From Strigamia acuminata (taxonomy: Eukaryota > Arthropoda > Chilopoda > Geophilomorpha > Linotaeniidae), in contig OX442319.1 in NCBI GenBank assembly GCA_949358305.1, positions 12,586,001 to 12,650,000 on the forward strand: a stretch of DNA of 64,000 bases. Direction: 5' to 3'. The notes beneath the pieces were generated by a model that saw only the letters and a list, made by a program, of their open reading frames with translations, did no database searches and had not been told where the DNA came from. Numbering within the stretch: position 1 is the stretch's first letter; each line of letters opens with the position of its first letter. Below, one piece after another: positions 19,929 to 29,551 of the stretch. A program made the position numbers and the translations under genes.

Positions 19929-22166
19929 TGACACAATGTGACCAAAAGCAGGACCGCAGCTTGCAAAGTGAACAAGTGGAATTAAGTCACGACCAATGAG
20001 GAGACAGGAGATTAGGCTCAAGTAGCCATTTCTGAGAGAGGGATTAGTGATGTCACTTCCCCCCCCTGGTTTCCCATTGGTAGAAAATTTGGATTAATTC
20101 ATAGAATTGATTTCCCAGAGTTCCAAGAAAATGTCGAAATTTGAAATTCCAATCATTCTCGAAAATTCCGAGATTTCCACATGTTTTTCTATTGTCTTTC
20201 CAGTCGCCATGTTTGATTTTTAAATAAAAACAAAATTTCGACCGTTTTAATGTTCCAATTCCTACATTTCTGCAGAAAAAACAACACTTTTTGAAAAAAC
20301 AATAGTGATTTTTCGGTTTGGAACTAGAAGTTCAGAACCAGATCAAAATGGTCTGATTCCATGAGAACATGACTTTTGTGCCCAAAAAAGGTACGAAATC
20401 GTGTCCAAAGAACTTCTAAATTTTCAAACCAGAGATTTCCATCGTCGTTTCCAACAATAGAAAGCTAACCGCGCTAGCGCGCAGACAAAACCGTTTCTTT
20501 ATTGCACAGCAACATTGAAAAACAGAGAAGAAAGACAAGAAAATGAATAAAAAATCACAAAATACTGGGTGTTTTTAATATAAAATACACTCAAAAAGTT
20601 CCAATTTTTAGCAGAAGGTTTTTTCAGATATTTACATTACGGGGATATTGTTGCAATCTCTTCTTCTGCCCCAAGAGACCAACAAACGCGCCCGCTCACC
20701 CCTTTCGGAGACTCATTCCAGTCTGCACGAGGCTGCCTTTCGACAGAAACGTGCCTACACTGAGATGTCTGTTCATCCCAATGAAATGGTGTTTTTTGTG
20801 GGACAGTCAGCTGCACTTAAAGTAAGAAGGAAATGCATCTCCTGTCCCTAGTTGCTTTGGGGGCCCACCCTTCAGCTGCCAACTTAAAGCCATGTCACCT
20901 TCTATTTGGTGCTGTCTACCTCCAGGTCATGAAACACGTGTATTCAGTTACAACGATGTCTACTGTCCGGTGTGGCGTCCCAAAGAACCATGAAAATCAT
21001 AGATAGGGAAAAAAAATCGAAGATAAAGTGAAAAAACAAAAAAGGTTGTAAAATAAAAACAAACTTCCAAATTGTAGAGATTGTCCAAAACTGTGGTTCG
21101 AGCACAGTCCTCGAAAACAAGCTGAAACAACTTGAAAATCCAATGAAGGTGAATAAAATTCAGAAACAAAAGTTACAGGCTAGATTCCCAGTCTTTTTTC
21201 AAAGCTGGTAGCTACCTGAACGCACAGATATCGTTCCTACGCCCTAACGAACTCTCTGTGCCATCTGAGCACTTCACCATTGGTCTCCCCGTACCTCCGG
21301 CAGCTCTCCCTGCTGTCCGTGTCCCAATTTTCTACAGTTCTAGGGTTGTATCTAACTTGCAACTGTTTCCAACCAGTACACGGGACAGGGTAGGATTATG
21401 ACCGATGTGAACCTGGATGAGCGCCTCGAGCAGCCACAACGCAACTCATAAATTATGAGTCGCAACAAAAATCAAGGCAGTCTTCCCATGTGTGCGGACA
21501 CTTCGCTGCTACTCGGGTCCAACTACACGCCAACTCACCGCACGTGACTGTTCCCGCGCCAGCGACCACTAAGCTAGCAACCTGCATCCAAGCGACTAAA
21601 CGTCCTACAAGAAATTTGGTGTCACTCAAAGCTCAGTTCAACATCGCCTCCTCGCCCGGCCCATAATGGAACCAGCGATTGCAGCGTGGCAATTAGAATA
21701 TGACCGCTTCTCCCCCGTGGGAATTGGGTTGCTGGTGGCCACCAGCGCGCCTCCTCCACTAATCGAGTTTGAATACGCTGCAGACTGTTCCATTACTTTT
21801 ACTTGGGCTGCGCACCAAGAAATAAAAATAATAAAGAAGGTTTGGAATTATATTCCCCTCCCAACCACTCAGTTTTTTAGGCTAAGCTAGAAAGGAATAG
21901 AAGACCGTTGGAAAGTGTGGCCAATGTAAGTCCCGGCTTGCCAGTACCCAGGCAAGCTGGACATGCACAGCCACCAATTTTGTCAAGTTAGGGTCCAAAA
22001 TCAGCGATTAGCGGCCGTTTCGCCTGCTGATTCCCTATCACAACCATGACCAAAGAAATTTCCCCCTTTTTGATCGAAAAATTTCATTCAATGTTGAGTT
22101 ATCAACTCAACCAGAAAATAGAAAAAAAAATCGCAAAGAGTTCAAGATCCAGGACGGGCCCACAAT
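19929..22166 (-). other. Gypsy 5' leader with primer-binding site
   Basis: A long 2.2-kb leader between the 5' LTR and gag. Four bases from the LTR, minus-strand TGGGCCCGTCCTGG (22149-22162) has the TGG start expected for pairing with a tRNA 3' CCA end; I cannot name the tRNA. Small frames at 20648-20851 (+), 21666-21890 (+) and 20960-21169 (-) show no family features. A second polypurine run lies at 20057-20068. Confidence 0.6.
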
Positions 22167-22788
22167 TGTGAGTGTTTGGACGGTCGCCACGTGGTCGGGG
22201 GAGAGCCACGAGGCGCTGGACACAACACACACGATAGAATTCACTCCGAAATACACAAGAGACACAAGTTTAGTTTAAGGTAAGCTTTATTGATGTCTAG
22301 GGGTATGATGTGGTGTCTCCCAGTGCATTTCCCAATGCGACGGCTGCGAACAGCCGTCCCTAACAAGACCGCGTGGCACGGCGGCCAATGGCCGCCGTGA
22401 CACACGTGGTCGGAATACCGTTTAGCCATGTCGCCGCTACGTTCACGGAGAACGCAGGACGGACATGGGGAACGTGGACTATCAAGTCCCGGCGGGCGAC
22501 AGAGTCGCTATGCCAACTGGATTCGTCATTGCCGCCAGCGTGGAAGAGCGATCGTGGAAGCGACCGTTCGCCATGCTGGAAGTTAGAGAACTCTCTGGGC
22601 CTCTGCGGGGCCCACCACTTCCGGAAGGGGCACTTCCGGTTCCCAATTGGCCGGGCCAACGACCGTCAGCTCCACCTGGTGCGGGGGTCCGCAACAGGTG
22701 CGCGCGAGAAACACACGAGGTGCGCGAGAGCCGTGGAAGCGCCGTGTGTTGCAGGCAAGTGAGCGGACTGAGCGGGCAGCCGGTCACA
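22167..22788 (-). repeat. 5' LTR of gypsy element (in element orientation)
   Basis: 622 bp, matching 12062-12683 base for base as far as I checked. Followed by CAAC, the right copy of the target duplication. Confidence 0.95.
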
Positions 22789-22792
22789 CAAC

Positions 22793-23194
22793 GTCTGTCT
22801 CGCCGTTACCATCAATAAATGTCCAATATCCCGACCAGATAACTTTTCACAAAAATGCGTTGAAAACAATAACAAATCTACGTAGACCCAATCCTGGGAA
22901 TGTTTTGAGAGCGTTTGTGGTGTTGCAGGTTGCGGGGATGGCTGGGTAATTCTGGCCTGTGATTGCGAGGAGGGATTTGAGGAATATTAACGAGTTGAGA
23001 TGATTTGGATAAACCACAAACCTGTAGATAAACTAACACCATTTGTATTTTTTGGATTGAGCATTGTTTGGATTATTTGAAATGGTAAAGCAGCTAAGAG
23101 GTGGTGTTGCAGCGTGGGCGGAAATTTTAAGAGATGGTGGCAAAATCGAATTTAAAATGAACCAAAACGGGCAAAATCTAACATAAAACGAAGA
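22793..23194. other. Intergenic flank right of gypsy element
   Basis: Continuation of the pre-insertion locus (GTCTGTCTCGCCG). I see no gene. The minus-strand frame at 23033-23287 is a shadow of the 23-bp repeat. Confidence 0.4.
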
Positions 23195-23284
23195 AAAATG
23201 GAAAACTTTAATGAACAAAAATGGAAAACTTGAATGAACAAAAATGGAAAACTTGAATGAACAAAAATGGAAAACTTTAATAAA
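23195..23284. repeat. 23-bp minisatellite, copy 2 (about 4 units)
   Basis: Same unit as 9575-9943 and in the same position relative to the zinc-finger gene, with only about four repeats and a few T/G changes. Confidence 0.9.
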
Positions 23285-23670
23285 CAAATAGAGTAAAATG
23301 TAGAAATGTCATCATTTAAAAAAGAAGGAAATAATACAAAATCTGATTAAAAATGCCTAAAAAGCTGAAATACATTTTTAAATAAAAAAAATTTCAAGAA
23401 ATAAAAATAGTTTATTAGTTTAATGCACTTAAGTAATTTTATAGATTTGTGCAGTTGGCTATTTCATGCATTTTATTTCATGTATGGACGTGACGGTTTT
23501 TTTTACACAGAGTTTTAAATGTTTGCGAGAAAAATTAAAAATTAAGCAAGAAAAAAAATAACATTTTACAGATGCATGTTTTCTAACCTTTTCATCTACA
23601 CTAATAAAAGCAGAAATTGACCATTTTGAATTTAAGAACTGTGTGTATGGAGTGAACGATTAGAAAGAAT

Positions 23671-24450
23671 TTAATTTACATGCGAAATTAAATGTTTTTT
23701 CAAGCTAAAACTCCGCCTGCAGGAATAAGCACATGCATGACACTTGAATGGTTTTTCTCCTGTGTGGGTTAATAGATGTACTTTTAAATCCCATTTTTGA
23801 TTGGCAGAATAATCACACAAATGGCACTTGAATGGCTTTTCTCCTGTGTGGGTTAATAGATGTCTTCTTAAATCCCCATTTTGATTGCAACAATAATCAC
23901 ACAAATGACACTTGAATGGTTTTTCTCCAGTGTGGGTTAATAGATGGACTTTTAAATTCGCACTTCGATTGCAAGAGTAATCACACAAATGACACTTGAA
24001 TGGTTTTTCTCCTGTATGGGTTAATAGATGGACTTTTAAATTCGCACTTTGAGCCGAAGAATAGTCACAAAAATGGCACTTGAATGGTTTTTCTCCTGTG
24101 TGGGTTAATAAGTGACTGTTTAAACTCCCTCTTCGATTGCAGGAATAATCACACAAATGGCACTCGAATGGTTTTTCTCTTGAATGGGTTATTAGATGAC
24201 CTTTTAAATTCCCATTTTTACTCGAAGAAAAATCACACAAATGGCACTTGAATGGTTTTTCTCCAGTGTGAATTTGCATGTGGACAGTCATGTTACTTTT
24301 AAGCCTGAATGAAAGTGAACATATTTGACATTCGAAAGGCTTTTCACCCGTGTGTATGAGCACGTGCTGTTTCAAAAGCGAATAATATGAACACGAATAG
24401 TCACACAGATTGCAACAGTAATCCTCATGTTGTCTCTTCATTTTTTGCAT
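23671..24450 (-). CDS. C2H2 zinc-finger protein, copy 2, full length
   Basis: 259 residues in one coding exon. Nine C2H2 fingers follow the start MQKMKRQHEDY, joined by HTGEKPF-type linkers, with HSREKPF once. The fingers share the consensus CHLCDYS. The C-terminus ends LKKHLISHVN. It is the intact reference for the three copies. A 5'-UTR exon homologous to that of copy 1 lies at about 24684-24752, and a further upstream exon ends near 24828. It is likely a nuclear DNA-binding protein with no effector domain such as KRAB, BTB or ZAD visible. Expression of this copy cannot be judged from sequence. Confidence 0.87.
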   Translation of the reverse strand: MQKMKRQHEDYCCNLCDYSCSYYSLLKQHVLIHTGEKPFECQICSLSFRLKSNMTVHMQIHTGEKPFKCHLCDFSSSKNGNLKGHLITHSREKPFECHLCDYSCNRRGSLNSHLLTHTGEKPFKCHFCDYSSAQSANLKVHLLTHTGEKPFKCHLCDYSCNRSANLKVHLLTHTGEKPFKCHLCDYCCNQNGDLRRHLLTHTGEKPFKCHLCDYSANQKWDLKVHLLTHTGEKPFKCHACAYSCRRSFSLKKHLISHVN

Positions 24451-25067
24451 CGATAAAGTAACAAGTTTGAAGCTTTACCTGTGCCAATGACACCGAAATG
24501 AACTTTTCCTATAATTGAAAAAATAATAATAATAGGTACGAGTAGTTGATTAAATTCAAATAAAATAACATTTGTGTGTATACTTTCAACGAAACCACGT
24601 CAGCTATACAAAAAAGCACTCTTCAAATAATTTACCAATTAAATGATTTACAAAATAAAAAGATTTAGGTCAGTTACTTTACCTGTTCAAAAAGAAGCCA
24701 GTCGAAGAGACGTGAGTTAGGCCTAACGTCCGATGTTCAATTGCGCCGAACTGTAAATGGAAAAAATGAAAATAAAATTTTAGATTAGTACAAAATAGTC
24801 ATTTATAGATTCTCCTTTACCTTCAGTAATCATCTGCTACCTTTTTTGTAGTGTCTAGCTAATTCGACACACATTCAACGTGATAGACATGCATTCAATT
24901 GTGCAAACATAAAAATCCAAATACCGCAACGAAAGATAACAACTGTTGCCATGGAAACTATTGCACACTACTACAGTGCAGCATTCGATCGCTTACAACT
25001 ACCGGTAATCACTTTTAATATTCTCATTTTCTCATTTACATATTGCTGGAATTAGTTAACTGACAAG

Positions 25068-25773
25068 AGTCCAAAGAATGATGACATTATTATTATTCAC
25101 ATTTGTGCAGCTCATGCAATTAATAAAATTGGTAAATCACTAAGCAAGTTTGGACTTAGCAAACAATATAAAGAATTTTACATGCATTGCTTTGCCTTCT
25201 TGCGAAATACAACTTGCTTAAAAGCAGCAATAAGTGCTAGTAAATCTATGATGATTGTATTACAATCTGAAACACAGAGTGCAGTCATGAAAGAACATTT
25301 ACAAAATCTTATGTTTTTAGTACTGAAAGAATCAAATATTCAGTCAGAACTTTATGAGTTTCTAGAAGATGTTGAGGTAATTGATGAAATTGGAGACAAA
25401 AATATAACAACAATAAAGGTATCCTCTTCGTTTTACAAACGTTTTAGAAAATTATCGAAAGAAGTAGCTTCTATTGTTAACTCCGCTTAAATTTCAACAA
25501 AAACTAATGACTTATAATGTCGAAGTGAAAAATCTATATTTAAATCAGTATTTCCCATAATATCCATTCTGGAGTGTAGCAATGCTTGATGGTGCAACTA
25601 GAAATACAAATAATACTGTGGAAAACTGGTTCAAAATGATTAAGGAGGATGAATTGCAACAAAAATTGCATTTGAAACTAGGCCGTTTTGTTCAAAAGGC
25701 AAAAGAGTATATTAAAGGCCGAATTAAAAAATTTGCTTTTGAAATGGATTTAAAAAAAACTGACAAATTCTAA
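25068..25773 (+). pseudogene. Degenerate DNA-transposase fragment
   Basis: The frame through 25490 reads HICAAHAINKIGKSL and later FYMHCFAFLRNTTCLKAA, then a stop. A second frame from 25582 contains RNTNNTVENWFKMIK. Short blocks such as ICxxH and NNxVENWF recall transposase-derived invertebrate proteins, but I cannot name the superfamily. Stops and frame changes show it is dead. Confidence 0.5.
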
Positions 25774-26350
25774 GTGCAGAAGAAAAATTAATGCAGAAGA
25801 TTTGGATTTGTTCCAAGAAGTATGGAAAAAAACTAAAAGCAAAAAGTCAAAATACTATTCTGCACAATCTAAATTGAATGTGCATCAAACTATAGGTACA
25901 GACATTTTCATTCCAATTCCTTGGTCTGGTTCTCTTACTGTGGACAATAAAAAAAATTAAACTGACCAACACGTGTCCAATGGATGGATTAATATCAGTT
26001 GTAAACTTTTCAATAAATATTGATGTAGACGTAAAAACATTTTTTTCATTATCAAATAACAATGCAGCATTAGTAATACTAAAAAATAATGAGTTAATAT
26101 AAAAAAAAAGAATTTAATCAAGCAAGACTGCTCTGGATAACTAACATTAAAACTTACAATCCCAGATAATATTTTGTATTGGTTTTTATTGTTTAATGTT
26201 TTGTTTAGACCTTTATTCACATCTTTGTTTAATCGCAGTGGTTATGGTCTTCACTAAAACTGGAAACTAAATACCCACTTAATTTAATTCAAAATGCATA
26301 TTGTATGTGTGCGGTGCAGTTTTGTGATGATTTCTATTTGATTTCTATTT
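25774..26350. other. AT-rich spacer with remnants of the duplicated block
   Basis: About 26170-26240 repeats the TTTATTGTTTAATGTTTTGTTTAGACC sequence in shorter form, also found upstream of zinc-finger copies 1 and 3. Otherwise I see no gene. Confidence 0.4.
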
Positions 26351-26741
26351 GTGGGTGATGGTTTACACTCCAAAGAATAATTAAAGAAAACAAAGAAAAC
26401 AAAGAGATTCAAAAATCATCAAAGAAAATGATAAATTTTTGTAAAAAGTTGCATGGCCACCTCGTTCCCCAGATCTTACACCTTGTGACAATTTTTTGCG
26501 AAGATATTTGGTAGACACTGTCTACAATAATCCACACAATACCAGTAATATCCTTCAAGACAGAATTGTAGATGCATGTGCACACATTACTCCTCCGGTC
26601 TTGGAAAGTGTTGTGCAAAATCAAATGAATCGTCTACAGGCTTGTATTGTACCAGATGGTAGCATTTTTGAACGTTGGCTTTGAGAAGTTTTGCATTTCC
26701 TTGCTGTTCTTCCTTTCATTGAAGTGTAAACCATCACCCAC
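26351..26741 (+). mobile_element. Internally deleted Tc1/mariner-type element
   Basis: Nineteen-base terminal inverted repeats GTGGGTGATGGTTTACACT (26351-26369) and the reverse complement (26723-26741). Between them, 26451-26684 encodes the end of a DDE transposase: WPPRSPDLTPCDNFL, then ILQDRIVDACAHITP, then a stop. The SPDLxPCD block is the hallmark of the C-terminal part of Tc1/mariner and related transposases. The rest of the gene is missing, so the copy is nonautonomous. Confidence 0.75.
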
Positions 26742-26855
26742 AATAAAAAATCATTTTTTTTTTTGTTTTCTGTACATTTTCAGGAAAAAATATAATTCAA
26801 CAGGTAGGTGTTCGGCTGGACACGCTGTACATATGTTTGAACAGTGCCCTAGTCA

Positions 26856-26897
26856 AATTTCAGTGGAAATAGCCTGTGTGCTATTTCCACTGAAATT
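26856..26897. other. Perfect 18-bp hairpin
   Basis: AATTTCAGTGGAAATAGC, a six-base loop, then its exact reverse complement. It stands between the mariner remnant and the minisatellite. Role unknown. Confidence 0.7.
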
Positions 26898-26954
26898 CCA
26901 GGGGGATTAGCCTTGAAGAAAAATGACAAATTCTAATTTAAAATGAAAAAATGA

Positions 26955-27140
26955 ACTAAAATAGAAAACTTTAATGAACAAAAATGGAAAACTTTAATGA
27001 ACAAAAATGGAAAACTTTAATGAACAAAAATGGAAAACTTTAATGAACAAAAATGGAAAACTTTAATGAACAAAAATGGAAAACTTTAATGAACAAAAAT
27101 GGAAAACTTTAATGAACAAAAATGGAAAACTTTAATGGAC
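26955..27140. repeat. 23-bp minisatellite, copy 3 (about 8 units)
   Basis: Same unit and position as copies 1 and 2, with about eight repeats. Confidence 0.93.
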
Positions 27141-27523
27141 AAATAGAGTAAAATGTAAAAATCTCATTTAAAATGGAAGGAAATAATACAAAATCAGATT
27201 AAAAAAGGCTAAAAAGCTCAAACACATTTTTAAACAAAAAAAAAATTTCAAGAAATAAAAACAGTTTATTTGTTTAATGCACTTAAATAATTTTATATAT
27301 TTGCTCAGTTGGCTACTTCTTGTATTTTATTTCATGTGTGGATGTGACACTTATTTTTACACAGGGTTTTAAATGTTTACGAGAAAAATTGAAAATTAAG
27401 CAAGAAAGATATAATATTTCACAGATGCATGTTTTTTAAACATTTCACCTAAACTAATAAAAGCAGAAATCAACCATTTTGAATTTAAGAATTGTGTGTA
27501 CAGAGTGAACGATTAGAAACATT

Positions 27524-28294
27524 TTAATTTATATGCGAAGTTAAATGTTTTTTCAAGTGATCACTCCACCTACAGGAATAAGCACGTGTGAGACACTTGA
27601 ATGGCTTTTCTCCTGTGTGGGTTAATAGATGTGTATTTAAGGTCCCATTTTGATTGCAAGAATAATCACACAAATGGCACTTGAATGGTTTTTCTCCCGT
27701 GTGGGTTAAAAGATGTGTTTTTAAATGCCCATTTTGATTACTTGAATAATCACACAAATGGCACTTGAAAGGTTTTTCTCCAGTATGAGTTAATAAATGT
27801 TTTTTTAAATTCCCACTTCCAATAGAGGAAAAAGCACACAAACGACACTTCAATGGCTTTTCTCCTGTGTGGGTTAAAAGATGTGTTTTTAAATGTCCAT
27901 TTTGATTACTAGAATAATCACACAAATGGCATTTGAAAGGTTTTTCTCCAGTATGGGTTAATAGGTGACTGTTTAAATTCCCTTTTTGAGCCGAAGAGTA
28001 ATCACACAAATGACACTTGAATGGTTTTTCTCCTGAATGGGTTAATAGATGTCTTCTTAAATCTCCACTTTGATTTGCAGAATAATCACACAAATGGCAC
28101 TTGCATGGTTTTTCTCCAGTGTGAATTCGCATGTGGACAGTCATGTTACTTTTAACCCTGAATGAAAGTGAACATATTTGACATTTGAAAGGCTTTTCAC
28201 CCGTGTGTATGAGCATGTGCTGTTTCAAAAGCGAGTAATATGAACACGAATAATCACACAGATTGCAACAGTAATGCTCATGTTTTCTCTTCAT
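27524..28294 (-). CDS. C2H2 zinc-finger protein, copy 3, last finger degenerate
   Basis: Translation starts at MKRKHEHY (ATG at 28294), because the ATG used by copies 1 and 2 is ATT here. The product is 256 residues with eight canonical C2H2 fingers and a ninth reading CLTRAYSC, in which the second zinc Cys is Arg. That finger cannot bind zinc normally. Finger order and consensus match copy 2, but individual recognition helices differ (NQNGHLKTH, AQKGNLNSH, IGSGNLKKH), so the DNA target may have shifted. The 5'-UTR exon is conserved at about 28489-28556. Confidence 0.83.
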   Translation of the reverse strand: MKRKHEHYCCNLCDYSCSYYSLLKQHMLIHTGEKPFKCQICSLSFRVKSNMTVHMRIHTGEKPCKCHLCDYSANQSGDLRRHLLTHSGEKPFKCHLCDYSSAQKGNLNSHLLTHTGEKPFKCHLCDYSSNQNGHLKTHLLTHTGEKPLKCRLCAFSSIGSGNLKKHLLTHTGEKPFKCHLCDYSSNQNGHLKTHLLTHTGEKPFKCHLCDYSCNQNGTLNTHLLTHTGEKPFKCLTRAYSCRWSDHLKKHLTSHIN

Positions 28295-28859
28295 TTTTTG
28301 AATCAATAAAGTAACAAGTTTGAAGCTTTACGTGTGCCAATGACACCGAAATGAACTTTTCCTATAATTGAAAACATAATTGTCATAGGTAGTTAATTAA
28401 ATTCAAATAAAATAATATTTGTGTGTATATTTTCAACAAATTCAATTAAATAATTTAAAAAAAAAACATTTAGGTCAGTTACTTTACCTGTTCAAAAAGA
28501 ATCCAGTCGAAGAGACGCGAGTTAGGCCTAACGCCCGATGCTCAATTGCGCCGAACTGAAAATGGTATAAATGAAAATAAAAACTTAGATTCGTCCAAAA
28601 TAAAGTCATTTATGGATTCTCCTTTACCTTCAGTAATCATCTGCTACCTTTTTTGTAGTGTCTGGCAAATTCGACACACATTCAACGTGATAGAAATGCA
28701 TTCAGTCGTGCTTACATCAAAGTGCGATACATAAAAATCCAAATACCGCCGCGAAAGATAACGACTGTTGCCATGGAAACTATTTCACATTACTACAGTG
28801 CAGCATTCGTCCGCTTACAACTAATCACTTTTAATATTCTCAATTTCCTATTGTTATAA

Positions 28860-29551
28860 GGAAGGACCTTCAGATCCGGCGCGCCTTCTATTCATTAAAG
28901 TTTAATATTTCAAATTACATTTTGACGTTTTTCTTCATTTAAAACACAAGTGAGTGAAATAACAAAATGTAAATTTTCATCAATATTTTATGTTGGTTTT
29001 TATTGTTTAATGTTTCGTTTAGACTTTTGTTCTCATCTTTGTTTAAATTATTTGTGATGCTACGAATTGTAGCAAATAGAATTGAGTAAAATTAAATAAA
29101 ATTGATTAAAATCAAATAAAATTGACTAAAATCAAATAAAATTGACTAAACCCAAATAAAATTGACTAAACCGAAACAAAATCGCCTAAAACTACACGTA
29201 ATTTATTAAAAATCAATTAAAATCAGCAAATTTTTTTAAATTATTTGCAAAATACAAAAATAAATAAATTTTCGTTCATTTTAATTCGACTGATCCCTAC
29301 GATCCACCGTACAAAGCATCACACGCACGAACAACAGATATGACGTCATCCTACAAACAAAAACATAAACATTTTGACAATCCATTCACCACACAAAAAA
29401 AAACCATAAAATTATCATTAATCTCTAAAATAAACCCTCAAAACCTTTCCATTTATTATTTTATCAAAATCCTCAACAACTTCCCGCGATCTCATGCGGC
29501 GACAAACGTCACCGCGCCTGCGCCGTACCATCCCACGTGTTGCGATACTGA
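28860..29551. other. Upstream flank of zinc-finger copy 3 and WDR43 promoter region
   Basis: To about 29075 this is duplicated zinc-finger flank. About 29091-29185 is a 20-bp repeat of the type TCAAATAAAATTGACTAAAA. A perfect CRE, TGACGTCA, stands at 29341-29348, and CACGTG at about 29534, just before the WDR43 start. These could be promoter elements; that is inference. Confidence 0.5.

Larger units (their letters stand above)
12062..22788 (-). mobile_element. Ty3/gypsy LTR retrotransposon with a third ORF, 10.7 kb
   Basis: Two 622-bp LTRs with TG..CA ends flank gag, pol and an extra ORF, all on the minus strand. The 4-bp target duplication CAAC lies at 12058-12061 and 22789-22792. The order protease, RT, RNase H, integrase is that of Ty3/gypsy. 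The LTRs look identical by eye, which implies a young insertion. Even so, pol carries one in-frame TAG. A 2.2-kb leader precedes gag. The element inserted between zinc-finger copies 1 and 2. Confidence 0.96.

Noticed and set aside
20648-20851. 67-codon plus-strand frame in the gypsy leader
   Set aside because: Antisense to the element and without any motif.
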